Source of the DNA: Mycolicibacterium goodii
GTDB taxonomy: Bacteria > Actinomycetota > Actinomycetes > Mycobacteriales > Mycobacteriaceae
Assembly: GCF_001187505.1 (NCBI RefSeq)
Contig: NZ_CP012150.1
Span: 6,792,048-6,856,047 of the forward strand
Direction of reading: 5' to 3'
DNA: 64,000 nucleotides
In this document: positions 8,486 through 20,744 of the stretch, one piece after another
Layout: each line of letters starts with the position of its first letter
Numbering within the stretch: position 1 is the first letter of the stretch
Notes under the pieces: model-generated
Database searches by the model: none
What the model was told of the DNA's origin: nothing
Seen by the model: the letters and a program-made list of their open reading frames with translations, nothing else
Position numbers and translations under genes: made by a program

Positions 8486-8510
8486 CATAGGAGCTACTGC
8501 TCGCGGAAAA

Positions 8511-10669
<2,159 letters not shown>

Positions 10670-10694
10670 CAGAGTCCTTCCAGGTTGTGGCAGT

Positions 10695-12137
10695 TCAGAG
10701 TTGGATGCCGCCGGAGATCAGCCCGTAGATCCCGCCGAGCGCGCCGAGCACGATGAGGCCGAACAGCACGGCCTCCGCGGCGGTGAAGATCCGCAGCTTG
10801 CGCTCGCGACGGGCCAGCCAGTACAGCACCGCGCCCGCGGCGTAGAGGATGCAGGACAGCAGCAGGTGTTCCCATCCCGCGGCGTACAGCAGGAACAGCG
10901 TGTAGAAGGTGGCGACCGCGGCGACGATCATGTCGGGAACCGTCGAGCGCGCGTCGCCGTAGGTCTCCCGGGTGATCGTGAGCTTCAGTGCGTAGCCGGC
11001 CGCCAGCAAATACGGGACCAGGGCGAGCGCGGCGGTCAGGTCCAGCATGAAATTGAGGGCGTCGGAGGCGAACAGCAGCAGGATGAGCAGCAGTTGGACG
11101 AGTCCACCGGCCATGATCAGCGCAGGAACCGGTGCACCGTTGGAGTTCTCCCTGGTCAAAAACCGCGGCATGTCCTCGGACTTCGCCGGGATGAACAGCA
11201 TTTCGGCGGCCATCAGTGTCCACGCCAGGTAGGCACCGAGCACCGACAGGATGACGCCGAGCCTGATGAAGACCGAACCCCATTCGCCCACTATGGATTC
11301 CAGGACCGACGCCATCGACGGTTGCGGCACATCGGCCAGCCGGCTCTGCGGCAGCACACCGTAGGACACCAGGGTCACCAGCATGAACACCGACAGCACC
11401 GACAAGAACCCGATGACCGTCGCCCGCCCGACGTCCTCGCGCCTGCGCGCGAAACGCGAGTACACGCTCGCGCCCTCGATGCCGAGGAAGACGAACACCG
11501 TGATCAGCATCGTGCCCTTGGCCTGTTCGAACAGCGATGCCCACGAGTAGTTTCCGTCACCGCCCCAGAAGTTGGCAGTGAACACACCCCCCTTGAAGGC
11601 GATGATCGAGATGACAATGAACACCAGGATCGGAACGATCTTGGCCCATGTCACGATCCGGTTGATCACCGCGGCCTGTTTCACGCCCCGCAGGATCAGA
11701 TAGAAGAACAGCCACACTCCGACCGACGAGCAGATCACCGCGAGCAGCGTGTCGCCTGCACCGAGCGCCGGGAACAGCGCGCTCGTCGTAGCCATGATCA
11801 GCACCCAGTACGACGTGTTGCCCGCGCACGCCGAGGCCCAGAACCCGAAGGCGGAGTTGAAGCCCATGTAGTCGCCGAACCCGGCCTTCGCATACGCGAA
11901 CAGCCCCGCGTCGAGCTGCGGCTTGCGCATCGCCAGGCGCTGGAACACGAACGCCAGCATCAACATGCCGGTGCCGGCGATCGCCCAGGCGATCAGCGCT
12001 CCCGCCACCCCGGATTCGGTACCGAACCGGCCGGGAAGCAGGAACACACCGGACCCGATCATCGAGCCGATGACCATGGCGGTCAGGGTGGGCAAACTGA
12101 CCTTGGTGTCTTTCACGTGCAATTCGGTGGCGGTCAC
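10695..12137 (-). CDS. APC-family amino acid antiporter, probably arginine/ornithine or arginine/citrulline
   Basis: 480 residues from GTG 12137, preferred because GAAGG lies at proper distance; a start at 12158 in the same frame is possible. About 12-13 membrane segments are visible. The first carries the APC signature [19 protein letters not shown], and [21 protein letters not shown] follows the sixth. The closest kind is the basic amino acid/polyamine antiporter group (ArcD/LysI/CadB-like APC). It is upstream of and probably co-transcribed with arcA, so it should import arginine in exchange for a product; the exchanged product is inferred. Confidence 0.82.
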   Translation of the reverse strand: MTATELHVKDTKVSLPTLTAMVIGSMIGSGVFLLPGRFGTESGVAGALIAWAIAGTGMLMLAFVFQRLAMRKPQLDAGLFAYAKAGFGDYMGFNSAFGFWASACAGNTSYWVLIMATTSALFPALGAGDTLLAVICSSVGVWLFFYLILRGVKQAAVINRIVTWAKIVPILVFIVISIIAFKGGVFTANFWGGDGNYSWASLFEQAKGTMLITVFVFLGIEGASVYSRFARRREDVGRATVIGFLSVLSVFMLVTLVSYGVLPQSRLADVPQPSMASVLESIVGEWGSVFIRLGVILSVLGAYLAWTLMAAEMLFIPAKSEDMPRFLTRENSNGAPVPALIMAGGLVQLLLILLLFASDALNFMLDLTAALALVPYLLAAGYALKLTITRETYGDARSTVPDMIVAAVATFYTLFLLYAAGWEHLLLSCILYAAGAVLYWLARRERKLRIFTAAEAVLFGLIVLGALGGIYGLISGGIQL

Positions 12138-12348
12138 GGTGCCTTCTCGGCACAGCAACCGGTGAACTGCCCGGAGATAGACGCGCCGACGCAGGCGCAG
12201 GTAGTCACCGGAATGCGACGACGGACAGCAACTGACCGCGAGGGTGACCGAACCCCAGGTGTGAAAACAGGTTCGGCCATCGCTTCAAAATTCCTGCACG
12301 GAACTCGGTTGCACGAATGGCGACGTTACCACCGTGAACTGGCGATAT

Positions 12349-13185
12349 TTACAAATCGGCAATTATCTGCTGACGCTTCGCCGTGTACTCGGCCTCGGTG
12401 ACAGCGCCGGTGGCGCGTAGGGTTTCGAGTTCCTGCAGGCGTTGCGCCGTCGACGGCGCCGGCGGTGCGTCCTGCGACGCGGGCTGGCCTGCCGGCCGGG
12501 GCACGCCGTGCGGCGCACTCTGCTGCGCGGCGGCGCGACGGACCACATTCTGCACCTGTTCGCGGGCAACCGGATTGGCGCGCAGATCGACCATGTTGTC
12601 CATGCCGATGTTGTGCGATTTGAGAATCCGCAGAATCTCCAACAGCGGTTCGGTTTGCCCGGTCAGGTCGTAGGTGGTGTTGTCCTCGGCGATCGTGAAC
12701 GTGGCAGGCATCAGGCCGCTGATCAAACTGCTTCTCTCCCAGTCGATCCGGTATTCGTGCGTCATCGGATCGACGAGGGCAACCAGCTTGCGGTTGGTGA
12801 TCATCGGCAGCCGTGCCACCGACGCCAGCACGCGGTCCTGCGTCGCGAACGGGGTTAGCCCGGGTCCGGATATCTGCAGGTCCAGCTTCACCAGCGGCTG
12901 CTCGTTGATGCGCGTGTTGGTCTCATGGATCCCGACGACCTGGGCGAGCGCAAGCACCCCGATCTGTTCGAGGGCTTCCAGTTTGGCCGACGACCGGGTG
13001 CCCAAGGCCGTGATACCCAGCGCGATCAGCACGTCGAGGGCCGTGACGAGCAGACCTGTCCAGAACATCCACTTGATCAACGGGTCGCCGCCGCTGCCGA
13101 AATAGATCACCAGGAAGATCGGTCCCACGATGCCACACAGCAGTACGAAGGCCTGGATCCGGACATAACGCCACAGGGTCGACAT
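12349..13185 (-). CDS. Membrane protein with C-terminal SHOCT domain
   Basis: 278 residues. Two hydrophobic segments sit near the N-terminus (about residues 9-30 and 37-60), followed by a soluble middle part (about 70-190). A low-complexity Pro/Ala/Gln linker follows (APHGVPRPAGQPASQDAPPA). The end is a short SHOCT motif (LQELETLRATGAVTEAEYTAKRQQIIADL region, about 248-278). SHOCT modules occur at the C-termini of many actinobacterial membrane proteins and are thought to mediate oligomerisation. No specific function is recognised. It stands alone on this strand, 31 bp downstream of the cutinase gene. Confidence 0.8.
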   Translation of the reverse strand: MSTLWRYVRIQAFVLLCGIVGPIFLVIYFGSGGDPLIKWMFWTGLLVTALDVLIALGITALGTRSSAKLEALEQIGVLALAQVVGIHETNTRINEQPLVKLDLQISGPGLTPFATQDRVLASVARLPMITNRKLVALVDPMTHEYRIDWERSSLISGLMPATFTIAEDNTTYDLTGQTEPLLEILRILKSHNIGMDNMVDLRANPVAREQVQNVVRRAAAQQSAPHGVPRPAGQPASQDAPPAPSTAQRLQELETLRATGAVTEAEYTAKRQQIIADL

Positions 13186-13216
13186 CCTCTGCTCCTCTCG
13201 GCCTTGGCGAGGTAGA

Positions 13217-14086
13217 TCAGCCTAACTGTGGAGCGGGCTCCGTGGCGGCCTGAACAGAGGTCTCGGTCGGCAACTGCGTCGGGTCCGGTGTCTGCAGCGT
13301 CGGCAGGGTCGCCTGGGGCATGAGCAACTGGTACAGCGGCCAGGTCCACGGCTGCGAGGCGCCGCGCGCATAGCTCGTGTGCACCGCGATGGCCGCGGCC
13401 GTCACCTCGTCGGCGTCGGGGTCGGCGTCGCACACGGCGTCGCCGCGGTCGCACACGCTGATGGTGCGGCTGCCGACCGTCGGAGGCAGCGGTGCGGGAG
13501 CATGCGCCAGGATCGGCCACTCCTGGGCGACACCTTTCCCGGGGCCCGGCACCATCGTCGCGGTGCCGAGGTTGATCGTGGGATCGGTGGGCAACCGGTC
13601 GCCGTCGGCGACCAGCAGCGCGGCCGCCAGGTTCGGGCTGCTGGCCAACGCATTGAGGTTGCGGTGCACCACCATCGCGCCCTGCGAGTAGCCGGCCAGC
13701 ACGACCTTGCTCTGCGGGCAGCGCTGTGTGAAGGCGGCGTACTGGTTCGCCAACGCCGCCACACCGGTGTCGACGCTGCTCATGAACCCGCCCCAGCCGA
13801 GCAGGTCGCCGTCGGCGGGCACCTCCACCGCGGGGTAGACGACGGGTTCGGCGGTCATCGTCCGGCCGTCCTCGGCGACGAGACGGGAGAAGTCCTGCAG
13901 GGAGCGGTAGACTACGCGGCCCATGCCGTCGTCGAGTGTGGGGTCCTCGCGTTCACCGGATCCGGCGACGCCGATCCAGTGCAGGTCGGGACATTCCGGG
14001 GCGGCCGACGCCGGTGCGGCGAGTCCGATCAGCGTGCCTCCCAGCACCGCCGCCGACGCGGCCAGTGCCCACATCCGTCGCAGCAT
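13217..14086 (-). CDS. Secreted cutinase-family serine hydrolase
   Basis: 289 residues from ATG 14086, preceded by GGGGGAA; a TTG four codons earlier is weaker. A signal peptide is clear: MLRRMW, then a hydrophobic stretch ending PASAAPEC with cleavage after ASA. The mature part shows the oxyanion/N-terminal motif WIGVAGSGERED and the nucleophile elbow VVLAGYSQGAMV. A downstream Asp and His region matches the mycobacterial cutinase-like proteins (CULP), which are esterases or phospholipases rather than true cutinases. The C-terminus is long and rich in Pro/Thr (PDPTQLPTETSVQA). It probably acts in the cell envelope on lipid esters. Confidence 0.87.
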   Translation of the reverse strand: MLRRMWALAASAAVLGGTLIGLAAPASAAPECPDLHWIGVAGSGEREDPTLDDGMGRVVYRSLQDFSRLVAEDGRTMTAEPVVYPAVEVPADGDLLGWGGFMSSVDTGVAALANQYAAFTQRCPQSKVVLAGYSQGAMVVHRNLNALASSPNLAAALLVADGDRLPTDPTINLGTATMVPGPGKGVAQEWPILAHAPAPLPPTVGSRTISVCDRGDAVCDADPDADEVTAAAIAVHTSYARGASQPWTWPLYQLLMPQATLPTLQTPDPTQLPTETSVQAATEPAPQLG

Positions 14087-14160
14087 CAATTCCCCCAACC
14101 CGTGAAACGAACCTACGCAAGAGAGGTCGCCGCAGCGGCCTCAGGCGTTACACGGCAGCG

Positions 14161-15168
14161 TCAGAACGGAAGACCCACCGCCCGGGTGATGCTGGGCAGT
14201 CTGGCGAACGGGTCGTCGAAGTGCGGCAGCTGCGGCGGCGGGATCTTCGTCCAGTCGATCGGCGGCAGCTGCGGCGGCGGGATCTTCGTCCAGTCGACCG
14301 GCGGCAGCTGCGGCGGCGGGATCTTCGTCCAGTCGACCGGCGGCAGCTGCGGCGGCGGAACCGCCGACCAGTTCACCGCAGGCAGGCCCGCCCCGGCCGC
14401 AGCTGTCGGCCCGAGCAGCAATGCCGCCAGCCCGTCCGCGGGTGGGACCGCGGGATTCTGGCCGGGGATCTGCCCGTTCTGATTGATCCATGCGACGAGA
14501 AGCTCGCCCAGCACGTTCATCGCGCCGCTGCCGACCCAGCCCGTCGTACCCGTCACGGTGCCGACCACCGCGTTGACAGCGGGCTGAGCGTTCGCGGCCG
14601 CAACGGCCGACTGCCACTGCGAATTCGCCTGGGCAAGGTCGAGTGCCGGCCAGGCGGGGGCGGGCGTCGTTGTCGCGGGCGCGGGTCGCGGGGCCGCCGA
14701 CGGGGCCGACGACGCCACGGGCCTGGGCCGGGCGCCGAAGATGTCGACCAGTCCCCCACTTGTCGGAGCGGCCGCGGCCGGCGCCGGTGCGGGTGTGGAC
14801 GGGGACGCCGGAAGCAGCGCCTCCGGCACCATTGAGACGGAGTGGGCCGCGACCGGTTGTGCCGGTGCGGGTGTCGGCACCGCAGCAGGCGCCGGTGACG
14901 CCGTCGGCGACGCGACCGCCCGGCCGGTGTCCTCGACCGGTTGCGTCTCCGGGCGTTCGGTGACCACTGCGATCAGCGCCGCAACCGCGACGACGGCGAC
15001 CGTGGTCGAGATGCCTGCGATGATTCGCGATGGGGTGAGCCGACTGCGGATCTGCTCGACGCGCCCCGGAGTCGAGGTCGTCACCTCCGGGATCGGTTCG
15101 GCTACATCGACATCCACGCAAAACCTCGGCTCTCGGTAAAACTCGTACCCGTTGACTCTAGACGCCAT
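14161..15168 (-). CDS. Membrane-anchored Ala/Pro-rich protein with 13-residue tandem repeats
   Basis: 335 residues from ATG 15168; the longer frame upstream is rich in Cys/Arg and looks non-coding. A single hydrophobic helix (about residues 48-70, IIAGISTTVAVVAVAALIAVV) suggests a membrane anchor with the C-terminus outside. It is followed by a long Ala/Pro linker and a middle domain (NSQWQSAVAAANAQPAVNAV...VAWINQNGQI). The C-terminus has repeats of PPPQLPPVDWTKI (last one varied). The repeats look like wall-spanning or protein-binding sequence. Family not recognised; the arrangement resembles mycobacterial envelope proteins. Confidence 0.75.
   Translation of the reverse strand: MASRVNGYEFYREPRFCVDVDVAEPIPEVTTSTPGRVEQIRSRLTPSRIIAGISTTVAVVAVAALIAVVTERPETQPVEDTGRAVASPTASPAPAAVPTPAPAQPVAAHSVSMVPEALLPASPSTPAPAPAAAAPTSGGLVDIFGARPRPVASSAPSAAPRPAPATTTPAPAWPALDLAQANSQWQSAVAAANAQPAVNAVVGTVTGTTGWVGSGAMNVLGELLVAWINQNGQIPGQNPAVPPADGLAALLLGPTAAAGAGLPAVNWSAVPPPQLPPVDWTKIPPPQLPPVDWTKIPPPQLPPIDWTKIPPPQLPHFDDPFARLPSITRAVGLPF
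14222..14358. repeat. 39-bp tandem repeat inside the proline-rich protein gene
   Basis: Three nearly identical 39-bp units start at about 14222, 14261 and 14300, and a fourth, partial unit runs to 14358. Each encodes a 13-residue PPVDWTKIPPPQL-type unit. Units 2 and 3 differ from unit 1 by one base, pointing to recent expansion. Confidence 0.9.
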
Positions 15169-15290
15169 CAGTCGATGGCGCGAAGTCAACGCAAGTCGTC
15201 GGGAACTCGGCGCCGGACGCGCAGCCACATGCGCCCCACACGACCCGTCGCGCAGGCAACCGCACACCCGGCACTGCACACCAAAAGCAA

Positions 15291-15322
15291 AGCGGCGCTC
15301 ACCCTTTCGGGTGAGCGCCGCT
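15291..15322 (-). terminator. Intrinsic terminator of the rpsL-rpsG-fusA-tuf operon
   Basis: A perfect 14-bp stem (15291-15304 with 15309-15322) with a 4-base loop lies 21 bp after the tuf stop. On the minus strand it is followed by a T-rich stretch (TTGCTTTT). Confidence 0.92.
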
Positions 15323-15342
15323 CGCTTGGTGTTGAACCTAGA

Positions 15343-16533
15343 TCACTTGATGATCTTGGTGACCCGGCCGGCGCCGACGGTACGGCCGCCCTCGCGGATC
15401 GCGAAGCGCAGGCCCTCGTCCATGGCGACGGGCTGGATCAGCTTGACGGAGATGTCGGTGTTGTCACCGGGCATCACCATCTCGGTGCCCTCGGGCAGGG
15501 TCACGACGCCGGTCACGTCCGTGGTGCGGAAGTAGAACTGCGGACGGTAGTTGTTGAAGAACGGCGTGTGGCGGCCACCCTCGTCCTTGGACAGGATGTA
15601 GACCTGGCCCTCGAACTCGGTGTGCGGGGTGGTGGTGCCGGGCTTGACCACAACCTGGCCACGCTCGACGTCCTCGCGCTTGATGCCGCGGAGCAGCAGA
15701 CCGACGTTGTCACCGGCCTGGCCCTGGTCGAGCAGCTTGCGGAACATCTCGACACCGGTGACCGTGGTCTTGGTGGTCTCCGGGCGGATGCCGACGATCT
15801 CGACTTCCTCGTTCACGTTGATCACGCCGCGCTCGACACGGCCGGTGACGACGGTGCCACGACCGGTGATCGTGAAGACGTCCTCAACGGGCATCAGGAA
15901 CGGCTTGTCGGTCTCGCGAACCGGATCCGGGATGGACGCGTCGACGGCCTCCATGAGCTCCTCGACGGACTTGACCCACTTGGGATCGCCCTCGAGCGCC
16001 TTGAGCGCCGAGACGCGGACCACGGGGGCCTCCTCGTCGAAGTCCTGAGCGGCCAGCAGCTCGCGGACCTCCATCTCGACGAGCTCGATGAGCTCCTCGT
16101 CGTCGACCGCGTCCGACTTGTTGAGCGCGACCAGGATGTAGGGCACACCCACCTGGCGGGCCAGCAGCACGTGCTCGCGGGTCTGCGGCATCGGGCCGTC
16201 AGTGGCGGCGACCACCAGGATCGCGCCGTCCATCTGGGCGGCACCGGTGATCATGTTCTTGATGTAGTCAGCGTGACCAGGGGCGTCGACGTGTGCGTAG
16301 TGACGCTTGTCGGTCTGGTACTCCACGTGGGAGATGTTGATGGTGATACCGCGCTGACGCTCCTCAGGCGCATTGTCGATCTGGTCGAATGCGCGCGATT
16401 CGTTCAAATCGGGGTACTTGTCGTGCAGAACCTTGGTGATAGCCGCGGTCAGCGTGGTCTTGCCGTGGTCAACGTGACCGATGGTCCCGATGTTGACGTG
16501 CGGCTTCGTCCGCTCGAACTTCGCCTTCGCCAC
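15343..16533 (-). CDS. tuf: Elongation factor Tu
   Basis: 396 residues, full length. The GTPase that delivers aminoacyl-tRNA to the ribosome. G1 GHVDHGKTT (residues about 18-26), G2 region with RGITI, G3 DAPGHADY and G4 NKSD are all present, followed by beta-barrel domains 2 and 3. Translation starts at a GTG (16533) with AGGAGG a few bases upstream. It is the last gene of the str operon, 167 bp after fusA, far enough to hold its own promoter, although none was clear to me. Confidence 0.98.
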   Translation of the reverse strand: MAKAKFERTKPHVNIGTIGHVDHGKTTLTAAITKVLHDKYPDLNESRAFDQIDNAPEERQRGITINISHVEYQTDKRHYAHVDAPGHADYIKNMITGAAQMDGAILVVAATDGPMPQTREHVLLARQVGVPYILVALNKSDAVDDEELIELVEMEVRELLAAQDFDEEAPVVRVSALKALEGDPKWVKSVEELMEAVDASIPDPVRETDKPFLMPVEDVFTITGRGTVVTGRVERGVINVNEEVEIVGIRPETTKTTVTGVEMFRKLLDQGQAGDNVGLLLRGIKREDVERGQVVVKPGTTTPHTEFEGQVYILSKDEGGRHTPFFNNYRPQFYFRTTDVTGVVTLPEGTEMVMPGDNTDISVKLIQPVAMDEGLRFAIREGGRTVGAGRVTKIIK

Positions 16534-16700
16534 TGTTGTGTCCTCCTGGACTTGTTGGTGCTTTGGTTAAAGCAGATGTTGATGTGTTCAGTTGTGCGGT
16601 CTCGCGAGCCGACGGGCCAGATTACCGGCCAGTCGCCTTCGCCGAGGCGATTGCTCGACTCCGGCTCAGTTCAAACCTCGGCCGTGCGCGACCTCGATTC

Positions 16701-18806
16701 TCACTGACCCGTCGCCTTCGCGATGATCTCCTTCGACACGTTCGCCGGAACTTCGGCGTACGAGTCGAACACCATGGAGTAGTTCGCCCGGCCCTGGGTC
16801 TTCGACCGGAGGTCGCCGACGTAGCCGAACATCTCCGACAGCGGCACCTGCGCCTTGACGACGCGCGCACCGCTGCGCTCCTCCATGGCCTGGATCTGAC
16901 CACGGCGGGAGTTCAGGTCACCGATCACGTCACCCATGTAGTCCTCGGGCGTGGTCACCTCGACCGCCATGATCGGCTCCAGGATCACCGGCTGGGCTGC
17001 CTGAGCGGCCTTCTTCAATGCCTGTGAACCCGCAACTTTGAACGCCATTTCCGAGGAGTCGACCTCGTGGTAGGCGCCGTCGAGCAGGGTCACCTTCAGG
17101 TTCACCAGCGGGTAGCCGGCGAGCACGCCGTACTGCATGGCGTCCTGGGCGCCCGCATCCACCGAGGGGATGTACTCGCGCGGGATGCGACCGCCGGTGA
17201 CCTTGTTCTCGAACTCGTAGGTGGCACCGTCCTCGCCGACGAACGGCTCGAGGTTGATGATGACCTTCGCGAACTGGCCGGAGCCACCCGTCTGCTTCTT
17301 GTGGGTGTACTCGACGTTCTGGACCGCCTTGCGAATGGTCTCGCGGTAGGCCACCTGCGGCTTGCCGACGTTGGCCTCGACCTTGAACTCGCGGCGCATG
17401 CGGTCCACGAGGATGTCCAGGTGCAGCTCGCCCATGCCGCCGATGACGGTCTGGCCGGTCTCCTGGTCCAGGTGCACCTTGAAGGTCGGGTCCTCTTCGG
17501 CGAGCTTCTGGATCGCGGTGCCCAGCTTCTCCTGGTCACTCTTGGTCTTGGGCTCGATGGCCACCTCGATGACGGGATCGGGGAAGGTCATCGACTCGAG
17601 GACGATCTGCTCGTTCGGGTCGCACAGGGTGTCGCCGGTGGTGGTGTCCTTCAGACCGATCACGGCGTAGATGTGCCCCGCGGAGGCCCGTTCGACCGGG
17701 TTCTCCTTGTTGGCGTGCATCTGGAACAGCTTGCCCAGCCGCTCCTTCTTGCCCTTGGTCGAGTTGACCACCTGTGAGCCGGATTCGACGACACCGGAGT
17801 ACACGCGGACGTAGGTCAGCTTGCCGAAGAACGGGTGCACGGCGATCTTGAACGCCAGAGCCGAGAACGGCTCGTCGACCGACGGCTTGCGGCTGATGAT
17901 CTCGTCTTCCTTGCCCGGCGCGTGTCCCTGCACGGACTCGACGTCCAGCGGCGACGGCAGGTAGTCGATGACCGCGTCCAGCATGGGCTGCACGCCCTTG
18001 TTCTTGAACGCGCTGCCGCACAGCACCGGGTACAGCTCGCTGGCCACCGTCAGCTTGCGGATGGCGCCCTTGATCTCGTCGATCGTGAGCTCCTCGCCGC
18101 CGAGGTACTTCTCCAGCAGCGACTCGTCGGTCTCGGCGACGGTCTCGATGAGCTTGGTGCGGTACTCCTCGGCCTTGTCGGCGAGGTCGGCCGGGATGTC
18201 CTCGATCTCGTACTTCTCACCGAGGGCGGTCTCGCCGCGCCACACCTTGGCCTTCATCTCGACCAGGTCGATGATGCCGATGAAGTCGTTCTCGGCGCCG
18301 ATCGGCAGCTGGATCACCAGCGGCTTGGCACCGAGGCGCTCTTCGATGGTGCGCACGGTGAAGTAGAAGTCCGCGCCGAGCTTGTCCATCTTGTTGACGA
18401 AGCAGATACGCGGCACGTCGTACTTGTCGGCCTGTCGCCACACCTGCTCGGACTGCGGCTCCACGCCTTCCTTGCCGTCGAACACGGCGACCGCACCGTC
18501 GAGCACGCGCAGCGAGCGCTCCACCTCGACGGTGAAGTCGACGTGGCCGGGGGTGTCGATGATGTTGATCTGGTTGTTGTTCCAGAAGCACGTCACCGCC
18601 GCGGAGGTGATGGTGATACCACGCTCCTGCTCCTGCTCCATCCAGTCGGTCGTGGAGGCACCGTCGTGCGTCTCACCGATCTTGTAGTTGACGCCGGTGT
18701 AGTACAGGATGCGCTCGGTCGTCGTGGTCTTGCCGGCATCGATGTGCGCCATGATGCCGATGTTGCGGACCTTGTTCAGGTCGGTAAGCACGTCCTTCTG
18801 TGCCAC
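16701..18806 (-). CDS. fusA: Elongation factor G
   Basis: 701 residues. The translocation GTPase. G1 AHIDAGKTT near residue 20, the switch segment [17 protein letters not shown] and [10 protein letters not shown] are present, and domains II-V are complete, including the domain IV tip region [20 protein letters not shown] and the C-terminal EIIAKATGQ. It is the third gene of the operon, 70 bp after rpsG. This is the canonical copy by location; mycobacteria often have a second EF-G-like gene elsewhere. Confidence 0.98.
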   Translation of the reverse strand: MAQKDVLTDLNKVRNIGIMAHIDAGKTTTTERILYYTGVNYKIGETHDGASTTDWMEQEQERGITITSAAVTCFWNNNQINIIDTPGHVDFTVEVERSLRVLDGAVAVFDGKEGVEPQSEQVWRQADKYDVPRICFVNKMDKLGADFYFTVRTIEERLGAKPLVIQLPIGAENDFIGIIDLVEMKAKVWRGETALGEKYEIEDIPADLADKAEEYRTKLIETVAETDESLLEKYLGGEELTIDEIKGAIRKLTVASELYPVLCGSAFKNKGVQPMLDAVIDYLPSPLDVESVQGHAPGKEDEIISRKPSVDEPFSALAFKIAVHPFFGKLTYVRVYSGVVESGSQVVNSTKGKKERLGKLFQMHANKENPVERASAGHIYAVIGLKDTTTGDTLCDPNEQIVLESMTFPDPVIEVAIEPKTKSDQEKLGTAIQKLAEEDPTFKVHLDQETGQTVIGGMGELHLDILVDRMRREFKVEANVGKPQVAYRETIRKAVQNVEYTHKKQTGGSGQFAKVIINLEPFVGEDGATYEFENKVTGGRIPREYIPSVDAGAQDAMQYGVLAGYPLVNLKVTLLDGAYHEVDSSEMAFKVAGSQALKKAAQAAQPVILEPIMAVEVTTPEDYMGDVIGDLNSRRGQIQAMEERSGARVVKAQVPLSEMFGYVGDLRSKTQGRANYSMVFDSYAEVPANVSKEIIAKATGQ

Positions 18807-18876
18807 AGAAGTCTTCTCTCTCGCTTCGTAGATGTGTGGTCATTGCGCCGGCGGCAACACTGCTCGCCGGCGGCTA

Positions 18877-19347
18877 TCACCAGCGGTAGTGCGCGAAGGC
18901 CCGGTTCGCCTCGGCCATCTTGTGGGTGTCCTCACGCCGCTTGACCGATGCGCCGAGGCCGTTGCTGGCATCGAGGATCTCGTTGGCCAGGCGCTCGACC
19001 ATGGTCTTCTCACGACGCTGACGCGAGAAGTTCACCAGCCAGCGCAGGGCCAGCGTGGTGGAACGATCGGGCCGCACCTCGACCGGAACCTGGTAGGTCG
19101 CGCCACCGACGCGGCGGCTACGGACCTCGAGGGCAGGCTTGACGTTGTCGAGTGCGCGCTTGAGGGTGACAACCGGATCGGTGCCGGTCTTGTCGCGAGC
19201 CTGCTCGAGCGCACCATAGACAATGCGCTCAGCCAGCGATTTCTTCCCCTGGAGCAGGACCTTGTTCACGAGCTGGGTGACCAGCTGCGAGCCGTAGACG
19301 GGGTCGTTGACCAACGGACGCTTCGGCGCGGGTCCCTTGCGCGGCAT
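18877..19347 (-). CDS. rpsG: 30S ribosomal protein S7
   Basis: 156 residues. The primary 16S rRNA 3'-domain-binding protein that nucleates assembly of the 30S head. N-terminus [19 protein letters not shown]; the conserved [18 protein letters not shown] segment is intact. The start overlaps the rpsL stop by one base (TGATG), so translation is coupled. In E. coli, S7 represses the str operon; whether that holds here cannot be read from this sequence. Confidence 0.98.
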   Translation of the reverse strand: MPRKGPAPKRPLVNDPVYGSQLVTQLVNKVLLQGKKSLAERIVYGALEQARDKTGTDPVVTLKRALDNVKPALEVRSRRVGGATYQVPVEVRPDRSTTLALRWLVNFSRQRREKTMVERLANEILDASNGLGASVKRREDTHKMAEANRAFAHYRW

Positions 19348-19721
19348 CAGCTCTTCTCCTTCTTCGCGCCGTAGCGGCTGCGGGCCTGCTTGCGGTTCTT
19401 CACACCCTGGGTGTCGAGCGAACCGCGGATGATCTTGTAACGGACACCGGGCAGGTCCTTCACACGACCGCCACGCACCAGCACCATCGAGTGCTCCTGC
19501 AGGTTGTGGCCTTCACCCGGGATGTAAGCGGTCACCTCAACCTGGCTGGTCAGCTTCACGCGCGCGACCTTCCGGAGCGCCGAGTTCGGCTTCTTCGGAG
19601 TGGTGGTGTAGACGCGCGTGCACACGCCGCGACGCTGCGGGCTGCCCTTGAGGGCCGCGGTCTTCACCTTGGCGATCTTGTCGCGGCGGCCCTTGCGGAC
19701 CAGCTGCTGAATGGTTGGCAT
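19347..19721 (-). CDS. rpsL: 30S ribosomal protein S12
   Basis: 124 residues. Decoding-centre protein. Lys43 (in [13 protein letters not shown]) and Lys88 (in [13 protein letters not shown]) are both lysine, so the two classical streptomycin-resistance positions are wild type. It is the first gene of the rpsL-rpsG-fusA-tuf operon. The 284 bp upstream to the TetR gene should contain the operon promoter; I could not pick a convincing pair of boxes. Confidence 0.98.
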
Positions 19722-20005
19722 GTACCGGCTTTCTCTGTGTTGCTTCTCTTGTTCTTAAGTCTCTGTACTGCAGTTTTCACCCGGCTGCGTCCCCCGCGTC
19801 CGGGCGTGTCGCACGCGTCCGCACCGGATGGAATCCGATGCGTGTTAGACATGCGAATTGGCCCGGCGTGCGGGCACGCTTGCGTACAGGATCAGCCGCA
19901 GGCGCCTTTCGGGCCAGGCACGATCCACCACAATACCAGGGCCGACCGCGACGAAACAAACTCGCCCGCGGGGCTCTAATCGCAGGTCAGACAGTGGGGT
20001 CCACC

Positions 20006-20641
20006 CTACGCTCGACGACGCTCCATCCCGGAGGCCAGGCGCAGCAGCATATCCGTGAAAACTGCGTCGGTGTCCACGTCGTCCATGACGCCCGTCATCT
20101 CCAGCAGCACGAAACCGTGCAGCGCAGCCCAGAATTCCAGCGCAGCGTAGAAGGCCTGTTCGCCTTCCAGCCCGTAGGACGCGAGCACTTCGATGACGGG
20201 TGCGGCGGCCGCCTTGGTGGCCGCGGAGTACTCGGGGTCGTCGTCACCGAACGGCATGCGGGTGAAGGCCGAGTAACGACCCGGATGGTGATGTGCGTAA
20301 CTGCGGTACGCGCTGGCCATGGCGATCACAGCGTCGTCGCGCGTGCGGCCCTCACCCACCCGGGTGAGCATCGAGATGATGTCGTCGACGACGCGCATCC
20401 GCACGGTGCGACGCAGGTCGTCGAGGCTGTGCACGTGGTTGTACAGCGACGGGCCCTTGGTGCCGAGCTGGTTGGCCAGGGCGTTGATGGTCAGCGTGTC
20501 CCAGCCCTCGCGGTCGAGGAACGTCAGCGCGGCATTGACGATGGTCTCGCGGCTCAGGCGGGTGGCCCGCGTCGTGCGCACGTGACCGCGTCGGCTCCCC
20601 GAGGAGGGCTCCGGTCGAACGGACATGCGCACTGCCTTCAT
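20006..20641 (-). CDS. TetR-family transcriptional regulator
   Basis: Up to 211 residues; an internal ATG at 20626 (MSVRPEP) could be the real start. Residues about 28-75 form a TetR helix-turn-helix (SRETIVNAALTFLDREG..., then ALANQLGTKGPSLYNHV). The C-terminal half contains the WAALHGFVLLEM segment typical of the TetR_C WHG group. It lies upstream of rpsL in the same direction, matching Rv0681 of M. tuberculosis. Target genes unknown; divergent control of the lipoprotein genes is less likely, because the nearest one is on the same strand. Confidence 0.9.
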   Translation of the reverse strand: MKAVRMSVRPEPSSGSRRGHVRTTRATRLSRETIVNAALTFLDREGWDTLTINALANQLGTKGPSLYNHVHSLDDLRRTVRMRVVDDIISMLTRVGEGRTRDDAVIAMASAYRSYAHHHPGRYSAFTRMPFGDDDPEYSAATKAAAAPVIEVLASYGLEGEQAFYAALEFWAALHGFVLLEMTGVMDDVDTDAVFTDMLLRLASGMERRRA

Positions 20642-20744
20642 TTCGCGAACGATGGACGTCTGCTGACGCCGGCCACCCGGATTCGGGTCGCCGTGAAACT
20701 CTAGCCCCTGGCGCCTCGGGTGACGGGGTGGCGCGCTCGGCGGA

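Larger units (their letters stand above)
7188..8498 (+). mobile_element. IS110-family insertion sequence (IS110 subgroup, long 5' non-coding end)
   Basis: The ends were set from the interrupted palindrome. The dinucleotide CT occurs at 7186-7187 and 8497-8498, so the element is about 1.31 kb with a shared CT core. There are no terminal inverted repeats, as expected for the family. About 236 bp of non-coding sequence precede the transposase start and only about a dozen bases follow its stop, the layout of the IS110 subgroup whose left end encodes the bridge RNA. The one-base placement of the ends is ambiguous because of the CT duplication. Confidence 0.82.

Noticed and set aside
16622..16700. 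Resemblance of the fusA-tuf spacer to the 3' end of fusA (AIASAKATGR against EIIAKATGQ)
   Set aside because: Only about a dozen bases match (CCTTCGCC-type); too short to claim a duplicated fusA end.
19560..19600. Possible streptomycin-resistance substitution in rpsL
   Set aside because: Lys43 and Lys88 are both unchanged.
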